Under the pieces are notes generated by a model. It worked only from the letters and a program-made list of their open reading frames with translations, had not been told where the DNA came from and did not search any database. Shown piece by piece: positions 53,926 through 64,000 of a DNA stretch of 64,000 bases. This stretch comes from Liolophura sinensis. Taxonomy: Eukaryota; Mollusca; Polyplacophora; Chitonida; Chitonidae. Location of the stretch: assembly GCF_032854445.1 (NCBI RefSeq), contig NC_088299.1:11341608-11405607 (forward strand). Direction: 5' to 3'. The first letter of the stretch is position 1. Every line of letters begins with the position of its first letter. The position numbers were made by a program, and so were the translations under genes.

Positions 53926-55036
53926 ATGCAAAACTGGATTCGAACTCGCTGCCCTATCGGTCAAAGGCTAGCGGTCTTTACTGACGCAGCCAAAACAACT
54001 CACGTTGGAGTCCGTTTATTTGCAACGTGAACATAAGGCTTTAATTAACAGGGAAATGACGTGGAGGTTTAGCATTCTTCACAAAGTCATGGCCTTGTGA
54101 TAGCTGAACAGCCTTGTATGTAGACGCATGCGCAGAACGGTTGGTCTTCATGAAGCCATGCAAGGTCCCTGTAGAGTAACAGTGTTTTTACCGTTACCTA
54201 TATGTACGAGACATACCTGGAATGTTTACGGCGGCCCCGTGCACCGTGAAAACTATTTATCTAGCACTGCCAACAGTTACAGTATTTATCCTGAGAGCAA
54301 ATTATCACTGAGACTATCTTTAGAGTATACCTAAAGTGTTTCTCTTGTATCAGCTTAGATTTGACGAATAACAAACAGTTGTGTTAACATTTGTTTGCCT
54401 TTCTTGCGTTCAGACAGAATAAGCCACTAAAACCTAATAAATGGAAAAAACTAGTTCACCGTTATTTAGCGATTTTTTGTTCAGGGTTTTACTTGCATAA
54501 GCCTTTAACAAGACGAATCGGGAAATAGTATGGTGAACGTTTCTATAATAATCAGTCACGTTTATCATATATAACAGTTAAATTACCTGCCATCAGTATA
54601 CCGAAAATTAATGGTCTAATGTTTAGGTAAACGAAACGCCTAGTCGGAACGATTTCTCAGTGTAAAGAAATATATTCACCTACAAATGTTCAGCAATTCA
54701 ACAGGCTGCAAGTTCAGATCTTAATAATATTGTGCATCTGCATAAAAGGTTGGCTATTATACATATTCTATACGCAGGTTTCAATGCTGTGTCAACGAAG
54801 CGACGCTTTCCGGACATAAATAGTATGACATAAATGTGACTTTAGTATAAGTATTTCTGTATAGCATTACAGTTGCTTTGTCACAGCTGTGCCACAACGT
54901 TATCGAAGATAACCAGCTTTTGGTGAAAAACTTCAGTCTTGTAATCTTGTAGTTTTACCTTGTGTATGCTACTTTTCTTCACATAGCGGCAAGTACAAAT
55001 TGCTCCACGGATAGTTTGATAAGCATACTCAAGGTG
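53926..55036. other. No recognised gene or repeat
   Basis: 53930-53990 has a box-B-like TGGATTCGAACTC but no surrounding SINE structure. Nothing else. Confidence 0.4.
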
Positions 55037-55434
55037 AGGCGCCGCTTCTCGAGCAGTAGATCCAGGGGCAATCCTGGATCGGGTCACACCTAACACTTTA
55101 AAAGAGGAAGTTGTAGCTTTCTCGCTTGGTGTTCACGGTTAAGGGAATATTACTACGACTGGTTGACCAGTATCAATATAATGGCTCGGGTGAGGCGGCT
55201 TGCCTTCGGTAAGCCATCTCAATGAAGCAGCACTATACAGAAGAGCTGTGGAAATCCGTCCTGCAACAAGGAGGCACATTACACGTACGTGCCCTCTAAA
55301 GACTCCTTCGTCGTCAAGTGACTGAAAAATTGTTAAGTACGACGTTAAACCCCAACACACACTCACTCAACGTAAAGTGACTGTAAAATTGTTAAGTACG
55401 ACGTTAAACCCCAACACCCACTCACTCAACGTGA
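55037..55434 (+). mobile_element. SINE-2 with duplicated 3' end
   Basis: AGCAGTAGATCCAGGGGCAATCCTGG, AGAGGAAGTTGTAGCTTTCTCGCTTGG, GTATCAATATAATGGCTCGGG, GGAAATCCGTCCTGCAACAAGGAGG, TGACTGAAAAATTGTTAAGTACGACG. The last 59 bp (55312-55370) is repeated at 55371-55429. The start of the tRNA head is lost. Confidence 0.92.
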
Positions 55435-55629
55435 AGCTCCTTCAAATCATAGACCAGGGATTCATCTACGCTAAGATGGAACCCCAATTGTCTTTTAATA
55501 AAGATGGAGAGCGGGGTGTGGTCGAGAAGTAAATTTGCTCTCGGTGAAATCCAGGTGTTCGTGCATGGTGGAGGGGGGACAATAAGCAGTCGGCGACAGA
55601 TGTTGTCAGGACCACTTGTCGTACAACAA

Positions 55630-55680
55630 TATTTATTTATTTATGTGGCTAACCCCCTCGGCCACGGAGGTCCCTCTTCC
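55630..55680 (-). mobile_element. SINE head joined to tail (massive internal deletion)
   Basis: TATTTATTTATTTATG runs straight into TGGCTAACCCCCTCGGCCACGGAGG, the reverse complement of a tRNA-like SINE head. Everything between head and tail is missing. Confidence 0.55.
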
Positions 55681-55689
55681 ACCAGCATG

Positions 55690-55862
55690 ATGTACATGCA
55701 CTACACCTGTGGGTTAGTTTATCAATAACTTTCTAAACGTCGGTGATTTATACTCATTTAGGCACTTAGCTTTCCTCCACCGAGAAAATTGGACGCTATC
55801 GTATATAAAAGCTCACGGGGAAATCTTGAATGTGGTGTTAATCATTAATCAAATAAATCAAA
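55690..55862 (+). mobile_element. SINE-3, body and 3' end
   Basis: CCTGTGGGTTAGTTTATCAATAACTTTCTAAACGTCGGTGATTTATACTC, GCTTTCCTCCACCGAGAAAATTGGACGCTATCGTATAT, GTGTTAATCATTAATCAAATAAATCAA. The 3' end parallels SINE-1 (CTCC-ACC, GTCGTATA, CAATCAAATAAAT), so the two families appear to share a 3' module. Confidence 0.65.
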
Positions 55863-57104
55863 TTTTATCGAAGGCAAAAAAACCCTTTTGCATTAAACAA
55901 ATCCGTACCAAATTGTGTTATACTTGATTTTGCATGTCGACATGCGCACAGCCCCTCTCTGAATGGGACCGGCAAAGCATTATTACATTGTCAATACAAA
56001 GGAATATCTTAATATATGCCGTTCGATTCAATATCACTATTTTCGTTGTATCGGTTTTTTTCCTTTTGGCCGTCTTGGCGGAACCTTATGGGTGGCAATA
56101 AACAAGTCTTGTACTACAGGTGGATTAAAGTCCAGAAATCGCCTTGGCAACAGATACCGCACCATCCGTGGATCTCATAAAGTCCAGTCGCCGTTTAGGT
56201 CAGAGGACAGTGATGGCAATGTCTACTTATTGCGCGTTTTCCTTTAATTAGAGCTCGCTCAGACTGAGCAAATAACCTTCACATTTTCACTTGGAAAACT
56301 AGAGCGCTGAACGGGAGCAAAGAGAAAGGCAAAGCCGCTCAGTAGCTCGTTTATTTTGTGCAATTACTCTTACTAAAATGTGCTCATGCAACATATGGAC
56401 AAGTGATGCCCTAGAGATTAGTTATGAAAACACTCGATCTCTTTAGGCCGACGTCACGATTTTGTTTCTGAATATAGGCGACTTTCCAAACGATAATGCA
56501 AATCGATAAATGCAAATGCAAAGAAAATATTTGTACAGCTGATTGTCTGTTGCACGCCACTTTACGCTAGGCTGGTAAGTTTTAGCCACAATCCTGGAAA
56601 ACGCCATAATGTAGAGAAGGCCTTTTCACAACACTGTCATGGGCTCTGTGATGTAAGGCCTTCTAGGTCAAATCCCTGCAGCCATCATACTCTTGACAAA
56701 CTCCGCGAAAGACGAACTAATAGAGGAGTTTCGAGTTAGAACACTTTTGCCCCGTAAAAAAAAAGTCCTACTGACCTGTCAAGTTCGACAGCTATTTTTG
56801 ATCACATTTACTATAACATAGGCGACTGGCAAGAGCTTAACGTTTGAGATGCTGAGAAGTTACTGAAGGAAAGGGGTGTCATTTGTGAGATAAGTGATTC
56901 TTAAAGTAATGTCAACAAAGATTTCTAACATAACATAATACAGTTGGACTATTTTTACCTTTAACGACAAAAGACTTCGAACTCAGAACACACCCTACTG
57001 TCATGAGGTAGTGATGTTACAGAGAACTGTATTACTGCAGTACATATATGTCACTAGCAAGACCTGCTCCCAACAATAAAGTAGCGTAGTCAAGTTATAA
57101 AGTG
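55863..57104. other. No recognised gene or repeat
   Basis: ORF 55963-56247 (94 codons) shows nothing recognisable. Confidence 0.45.
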
Positions 57105-58435
57105 TACAACTGCTCGTCGCTGGTTCACATGGTACAGCTCTCTACATTTCTGCTCTCAGCGCTCGTTGCTGTTAAACATCATATGTGTCTCTACATTCCT
57201 GCTCTCACTGCTCGTCACTGGTACACATCACACAGCTTTCTACATTCCTGCTCTCACTTCTCGTCACTGGTACACATCATACAGCTTTCTACATTCCTGC
57301 TCTCGCTGCTCGTCGCTGGTACACATCATACGTGTCTCTACTCTAATACTATCACTACTCGTCCCTGGTACACATCATACAGCTTTCTACATTCCTGCTC
57401 TCACTGTTAGTCACTGGTACACATGATACGGATCTCTACATTTCTGCTCTCACTGCTGGTCGGTGGTTCACATGATACGGGTCTCTACATTCGTGCTCTC
57501 ACTGCTCGTCGCTGGTACACATCATACGTGTCTCTACTTTAATGCTCTCACTGCTGGTTGGTGGTTCACATGATACGGGTCTCTACATTCGTGCTCTCAC
57601 TGCTCGTCGCTGGTACACATCATACGTGTCTCTACTTTAATGCTCTCACTACTCGTCCCTGGTACACATCATACAGCTTTCTACATTCCTGCTCTCAGCG
57701 CTCGTCGCTGGTACACATCATACGTGTCTCTACATTTGTGCTCTCACTGCTCGTCCCTAGTACACATCATACAGCTTTCTACATTCTTACTCTCACTGCT
57801 CGTCACTGGTACACATCATACAGCTTTCTACATTCATGCTCTCAGCGCTCGTCACTGGTAGACATGATACGGATCTCTACATTCCTGCTCTCACTGCTGG
57901 TCGGTGGTTCACATGATACGGGTCTCTACATTCGTGCTCTCACTGCTCGTCCCTGGTACACATCATACAGCTTTCTACATTCCTGCTCTCACTGCTCGTC
58001 GCTGGTACACATCGTACATGTCTGTACTTTTCTGCTCTCACTGTTCGTAGCTGGTACACATCATACAGCTTTCTACATTCCTGCTCTCACTGTTAGTCAC
58101 TGGTACACATGATACGGATCTCTACATTCCTGCTCTCACTGCTCGTCACTGGTACACGTCATACGTGTCTGTACTTTTCTGCTCTCACTGCTCGTCACTG
58201 GTACACATCATACAGCTTTCTACATTCCTGCTCTCACTGTTAGTCACAGGTACACATGATACGGATCTCTACAATCCTGCTCTCACTGCTCGTCACTGGT
58301 ACACGTCATACGGGTCTCTACATTCCTGCTCTCACTGTTCGTCGCTAGTACACATCATATGGGTCTCTACATTTCTGGTGTCACTGCTCGTCGCTGGTAC
58401 ATATGATACAGCTTTCTACATTCATGCTCTCACCA
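57105..58435 (+). repeat. Satellite-like tandem array, 49-bp unit, about 27 copies
   Basis: Unit of the form GCTCGTCACTGGTACACATC, then ATACAGCTTTCTACATTCCTG, then CTCTCACT. Variants (ATGATACGGATCTC, CATACGTGTCTC, GGTCGGTGGTTCACATG) alternate, and a 98-bp dimer is itself duplicated near 57450-57650. Because 49 is not a multiple of 3, a single frame cycles through all three phases of the unit, which yields stop-poor ORFs up to 184 codons (57558-58112). I regard these as a by-product, not genes. Confidence 0.95.
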
Positions 58436-59862
58436 CTTGTAGAACTTTGGTTGGAAGACTGTCTTCCACCAACATGGTGTGCAAGCCTGGATGTCACACG
58501 TGAGAAACACTGTCAGTGTCTTGCCAGTCAGTGGTTTATCCTGGTTTACTCAAACTTTAAACCATTCCAGTATTGAATATAAATGAAAAATCTTTATCAT
58601 GGCGTTAAACAATTGGCGATCAGAAATAAATGAAATTTATATCCATATTAAATGTTAGTTGGTAATATATCGCTTGACATCAAGCGAACATGCATGTACC
58701 TTAAAATGTTGACTATTTGCAGGAAATGGTATCTGACCCTAACACCGCTGTGTTTTGTAGCAGGGAGGTCAAGATTAAAAATTCCTTGCGTTCACATGGC
58801 TAACAACTTTGAAAAATTTTACTTACAAAAACTACCGTAGTCAGATAAAGATGAAAATGAAGGCTAACAATTTGTCAAAATATTCCGTTTACCTTTTTCA
58901 CGAGTTTTGCATTGAGGTTAAACTGCAACACTGTTGTATTAAAGACAACGATCTAGTTGAAAACCTATTTCACGGAAATGGTTGCTTTATAAACAGAAAG
59001 TGACCATTGACTTGCATTGGGCACCACCAAATAGATTGGATGTTTTGGGTTGAGCAAATTAATAATTACACATAGGGTAAATTAATATATTGATTTTAAC
59101 GATTTATTTTTTATTTAATAGTAGACATTCGCGATATTAAAATATTATTCTTATTATTCATATTTTAGTAATACTGTTAAATGCTGCTAAATAGAGGTAC
59201 TGGTGCGATGAAATGTTTCGGCTGGGGAATCTGATATACATGGTAAATGTGCATGGTACATGGTAAATGAGATTCTCCCAACCGTTATCATGGATCCTTT
59301 GCATAGATGTGAATGGGCGTGGTCACTCGAGTTTTCTCGCCAATACAATCCGGTTACAAGCTGTTTAAAACACAGTGCTTACTTGTAAACTACCTCTCTG
59401 CTTTACAAGCACAACTATACAAAGCAGTGGCGTATTACAGAAAAATACTTTATACTAATATAGAATAGTCTACTAGCTATATACAGATTAGTCAGTCCAA
59501 TTAGTTTGTCGTAATTTCATTCCTGTTAATTTGCAATGTTTACATTTCCTCATATAGTTTAGCCGTTTAATGCTATCGAGCCACTCTATCATATCTGAAA
59601 ATAAATAAACTAAGCTAAACATAACGACAAGCAGAGTACACCGCTTGAGACGACCTAGTGTTTAATACTGAATCAGATGCGACAATCCAGATTCTTTGCA
59701 GTTGTGTAAAATCTCACTGATTCGATTAATACTGCATTTTCACAATTGGACCCTATCGGCAACTATAAGGCGTGTGTATGAAAGCCCCAAATCTTCATTC
59801 ACTGGAGCAAAACATCTGCATTTCCAATCAGCGGATGAAAAATATGTCCATATGAAGGATAC
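58436..59862. other. No recognised gene or repeat
   Basis: AT-rich; nothing identifiable. Confidence 0.45.
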
Positions 59863-60044
59863 CTGTGGGCGAATGTAGTTCGGATTTTGTTGCCAGTGGC
59901 CCAGCAGAAAATGGGTTTCCGGAAAATAATTATTTGAAGTGAACATTAGATTTGCCCAACTCTTAGGACTTCCGGGTAGATACATCCAAATGTCTGTTTC
60001 TTTGTTATGAATAAACTGCTTGAATCGTGGGCTATTAAAGAAAG
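59863..60044 (-). CDS. Candidate internal exon, unidentified protein
   Basis: Open in one minus frame and bounded by good splice signals: a pyrimidine-rich stretch then TATACAG before 60044, and GCCCACAG followed by GTATCC at 59863. The 182-bp exon encodes about 60 residues, starting near FFNSPRFKQF, with DIWMYLPGSPKSW in the middle and GHWQQNPNYIRPQ at the end. The aromatic, proline-rich, non-repetitive composition looks like a folded extracellular or Golgi-lumen protein; I do not recognise the family. The surrounding ORF (59740-60138) extends beyond both splice sites by chance. Repeats near it (M1, R) are intron-like context. Partner exons are not seen in this window. Confidence 0.45.
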
Positions 60045-60200
60045 CTGTATACTTTGCGTCAATAGCAAAGACGACAGCATAGAGAGTAAAAAATTTGAGC
60101 AACGACGAGTGTGGGTGTCGGTAAATTGCCACATGCAACCGGTTAAATCCGGCTTCTTGTCATTTGCCTCAGCTAGCGTTTTACTTTAACTGTTCATATA

Positions 60201-60443
60201 CACTCAAAAAAATATTATGTTAATCTGTTTTCTGAGTGATGTTGGAATATATTCTGTTATTGCAGCAGATTATTCTGTTAAATATAACATACACATTCTA
60301 TTAATTCAACATAAAGATTCTATTAAACCAACAAAGTATTATGTTGAATATAGTAGAATGTTGTGTTATGATAACAGAATACAGTCTTGCATCATTCAGA
60401 CAACAGACTTTCTGTTAAAGTTAACAGATTAATTTTTTTGGTG
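60201..60443. mobile_element. MITE-like family M, copy M1, TA-flanked
   Basis: Starts CACTCAAAAAAATATTATGTTAATCTGTT and ends AACAGATTAATTTTTTTGGTG, imperfect terminal inverted repeats of about 25 bp. Subterminal TCTGAGTGATG and, inverted, TCTGAATGATG extend the symmetry. TA occurs on both sides (60199-60200 and 60444-60445). 243 bp, no coding capacity; Tc1/mariner-type MITE is a reasonable guess. Confidence 0.8.
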
Positions 60444-60464
60444 TAATCGCTTAAAAAGGATCTA

Positions 60465-60580
60465 CTTAAGCACCCCCTAGCACCATGGCTTAAAGAGAAT
60501 AAGGTAAAAGAAAATGCAATGATGTTAACAACAATCTATTTGATGTCATTCACTGGTCTAGAATTACTCAAAATAATGTG
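60465..60580 (-). repeat. Dispersed repeat R, copy
   Basis: In minus sense: GAGTAATTCTAGACCAGTGAATGACATC, then CTTTAAGCCATGGTGCTAGGGGGTGC. Starts about 20 bp after M1. Confidence 0.65.
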
Positions 60581-62698
60581 TAAGCCGTTTTGTAGCATGC
60601 GCTGTTCTCAACATTTAGAAACGTTATTTTGCATACTTCCCATCTGTACCTTTGACCTTCCGTGACCTTAAAAACGTGACGTCATCGCCATTTTTTCTGA
60701 CAACGACTGTTTAACAGTGACTCTGTCCGGCAGCGAATCCATAACTGATGATTTGCCATAGGAGAACTAGTCTCTGTAAGCTTTTTTAACATTAAGCAAA
60801 TCAAAGTTACACTTGATTGAAAAGTTCTGGGGATCTGTTAGAGGTGTTAATTCTAACTAAAGCAGCTGTGCTGTTAGATTAAGAAACTTTGCACTATTGC
60901 TAGGACTTTTACTGGAGAGGTTGAAAGACGCCCTTTGTTGCATATAACAGCTTGAATACTGTTATAAACATAACTCCAAATATACCGTATTTCACGTAAA
61001 AATTTTCTTCTTTGTCTAGTTTAAGGATTTCTACTGATCTTAGAATAGTGCTTTGGGGTTTGGTTCAAAAAAATGATAGTGTTAAAAACAAAAAAAAATT
61101 AAGTTAAATGACTTATTTGCCTCTAAAAGTACATTTTTGGGTTAATATTTTAAGGTAAATCCAGCACCCACCTCATGCTCTGAATCGGAATGAACACACT
61201 CACAACAAATGTCAGATTTGAAATCCTGGCCTCATTGATGCAAAATCCGGATCGATTACAATGCACTTAGTGTAACACAAAGGCTATCATTGATATAAGG
61301 GGTAGAGGAAGAAGCATGCCACTGTCGATATTGGCAGCCCTGGCGTTTCGGCCTTCTCTGGATTTGGCAATTCTGTAACGAATATGAAAGAAAGTCCAGA
61401 TCAGATCTACCCTAGGAAACTCCGATCAATAGCATCAAGACGGGTGCAGATGTAGGCTATACCCTGTATATTTGAGAAATCGTCAAATTACCGTATCAGT
61501 AATCGTTGTGTCCAACAGACTGTGATTACAGATCGTAAAAGAGATTATGGAAAGTGGCCTCTATCAGAATACATAAAACATATATATGCTGTTACTTAAG
61601 TAAGGGCGTAGAGTACAAACGTATATTCACAGAAACATTCATTTTCATTATCTTTCAAACGTATGTACTTACCAAATGATTCGTGCTATAAATAGACATT
61701 AACAACATTTTATGCCTCATATCATGCCATATAAATGAAAATTAACCGTGATATATCCCGTGGTGGTTGATTGGTACTTTATATGATTTCGGGAATTTTG
61801 ATAGACCTTAGTAACTGGCTGGTCTGTGGTGTCTGGGTCGTTATTATTAGATGGTCTCCGATTAGCTATAGTGAGCACTCGCACCTTGTTGATGGCTATT
61901 GACTGTTGCGTTCGCCGTTTGGTGGACTGTTGATATTTGGGAGGCTTTACAGGCCTGAGGCAGAGGTTATTGTGCGGGATATTACCAAGTAACTGGATAA
62001 GTGGACATTAGTAACCAAACTGGATGCGGGTTAGTATAACAGTGTAAGTGTTAATGTTCTGGGAAAAGCTTGGCCAATCATGTAAATTTTGATAACATCT
62101 ATTTACTGCGCGGTTATTAAAATCTGTGATATCATTAATAGGCATTACATGCAGGTAAGTTAATAAGTTGATGCATACTTGACATCTGAGTGAACTCTAA
62201 ATAACTTACCGTTTGAATGCTTATAATCACGTGGGAATCTACATACCACAATTCCTGGACATTTTCGCACATGAATGAGCAAATTTCAGTGCGATTTATA
62301 TACCTTTCTTGAATTTGACTTTGAAGACAAAACTACATTGCCTCATGGTTGGCCAATTCCAGGGTTCCGGCAAAAGTATAATTTTATCCGTCCACACAGA
62401 ATAATGCCCTTTGAATACGCTTGAATAAACACCATACAAACATGCAAAAAGGTTGAAGATTAAGAGTAGGTGACATTTATGCTGTTCGAAGACATTGCTT
62501 CGAAGACTTTGGTTATTGACTTAAGTCACATGATTATGACATTTTTAACATTTTTTTTGACATATTTAAGATATATATGGTGAAATTACATATCACGTCC
62601 ATGAATGTCCATGTCAAATACTACGGCGCGTAACCATACTATAACTGCCCCATCCTTAGACGGGTAACTTAGAAGCCTGTTTTAGATCATGTCTGTAA
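60581..62698. other. No recognised gene or repeat
   Basis: AT-rich unique sequence; no ORF over 60 codons worth naming. Could be intronic. Confidence 0.45.
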
Positions 62699-62780
62699 AT
62701 TTATTTATTTAGTGTTTAACGCCGTACTCAAGTATATTTCATTTATGCGGCAGCGCTATGGTTTCAAGAAACCGGGGAAC
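62699..62780 (-). mobile_element. SINE-1, 3' fragment
   Basis: TTTATTTATTTAGTGTTTAACGCCGTACTCAAGTATATTTCATTTATGCGGC, GTTTCAAGAAACCGGGG. Confidence 0.8.
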
Positions 62781-64000
62781 ACTTTCATGTATATATATTT
62801 AAATTTTCGTTATGTATGCTGTGAGGTCCGCGAATATCCGCTACTGGCTAAACCAGTACGTAAACTAGGTAGTACTTCGCTGAACCTTTCGCAGATGTTT
62901 AATATCGATTAATAGTGTGTGTAATAGCTATATTATAACGGTGCTCCTCACACATTACAGAAGACTGTCCGACACCGCCCACAGCATCGTTATATATGAA
63001 TAAGAAATATGTAGACGACAAATCAATAGGAATCGATGTTGTAATTCGCTCAAGAACACAGTGGAGTTGAAAAGCCAGTGAATAAAATCAACAGCATACT
63101 ACAGTGTATGATGTATATGGCGGATTCGGCTTAACTTTTGAAGGCAATAGGCTATTCTATCATGCAGGTCGCAGAAAAACAATATCCGTATATATACTGT
63201 TTACAGCGTATTATTCTCAGATACACAACAGACAAACAACCACAGAGAAGACATCGGACGACTGACAGCGCTGTTTCGCTAAGTGCGGTTGTTAAATGCA
63301 TGGTCAAAGAATGAATTTTCAAACATTAAAACAATCAATCAATCAGTTTACAAAGTCATTCATTCAAAATAGATATTTCAGGACAATTGAATTGGAGTTA
63401 GCGATTTTCCTTATTATGTGGTATTCACAATAGAGTTCTCTATTCTTTACATACATTAATATTGTTTTAGTACCATTGAAAACTATTTTTTAAATGTGTA
63501 TACATTTTTTCATTGAGCTAAATGCAAATGCATTCCAATGCTTACAGAAACGATATTACATATTTCTGCTTTAAGAAGCTTGGTTTGGGTATAAAAATAT
63601 GCGCTCAAGGAAAACTGAAGAGAGCAATACCAAACTGCATGACCTTTGGTCACTGACAAGAGCACAATACCAAACTGGCCACTGACCCTTGAATGACCGT
63701 AGCATCTTGGAAACCAGTGGCAGTGTTTCCAAACCAACCCCAGATGATGTGGGAACAGAAATTCCTGAGAGTTGTCGAGAGCGACAATTTGCCGTCAGTG
63801 TCGTGTATTTGCTTGTTTTCTCCAGCCTTTGAGACGCTAGAGACGGAACTTCGTTGCTACAGCCGATGGCCACTTTGTCGGGCTTTTACCGGCCCGTTTG
63901 AAGCATCAACAGTCACCGGCAGATAGCGTCTGATCTACGCGTGCCGTAATTTGTCGCGCTCATTCGACCGCTGATGGGGCCATAACGGGATCAATAGATC
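62781..64000. other. No recognised gene
   Basis: Overlapping ORFs on both strands at 63510-63926 (up to 100 codons) lie in a less AT-rich stretch. No domain or splice pair recognised. Confidence 0.4.

Noticed and set aside
57558-58112. 184-codon ORF as a repeat-containing protein gene
   Set aside because: It lies wholly inside the 49-bp tandem array, and overlapping frames of the array are similarly open. No ATG context or signal that would make it a gene.

Overview
This is eukaryotic, AT-rich, repeat-dense DNA with no complete host gene that I can recognise. The suite of repeats points to a lophotrochozoan, most likely a mollusc (bivalve or gastropod). It includes tRNA-derived SINEs ending in CAATCAAATAAATAAA, a second SINE ending in (TGAG)n/(CTCA)n, a Naiad-type Penelope-like element and a Gmr1-like Ty3 element. 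The species call is inference from repeat families I know, not from any search.

Layout. 0.26-6.4 kb is a nested pile of retroelements: a minus-strand CR1/Jockey-superfamily LINE is split by a plus-strand Naiad Penelope-like element (about 1.2-4.5 kb), and its endonuclease part is split again by a SINE with clear target-site duplications. 6-12.5 kb holds SINE fragments, a 152-bp foldback element, a 21-bp tandem repeat, an inverted duplication edged by (TA)n and (CA)n, and a second Naiad 3' fragment. 14-22 kb holds old scrambled repeat blocks and two almost identical copies of an unclassified ~0.9-kb element, one with a perfect 12-bp target-site duplication. 22-33 kb is mostly unique AT-rich sequence dotted with SINEs, including one full-length copy with target-site duplications and two abutting copies of a second SINE family. 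36.1-42.2 kb is a young Ty3/Gypsy-type LTR retrotransposon whose integrase lies upstream of reverse transcriptase (Ty1/Copia-like order, Gmr1 type). Its 5' LTR is 1,012 bp and its 3' LTR is collapsed to 83 bp. 43.1-44.6 kb is a broken Tc1-like DNA transposon. 45-64 kb holds more SINEs, MITE-like elements, a 23-bp minisatellite and a ~1.3-kb satellite of 49-bp units. The best candidate for a host coding exon is on the minus strand at 59863-60044.

How the parts relate. Autonomous elements (LINE, Naiad, Gmr1-like, Tc1-like) are all damaged here. Non-autonomous ones (three SINE families, MITE-like families, the 0.9-kb element) dominate by number, and their preserved target-site duplications show they moved independently. 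Two different retroelement classes with permuted pol domain order (Naiad: nuclease before RT; Gmr1-like: integrase before RT) occur in the same 64 kb.
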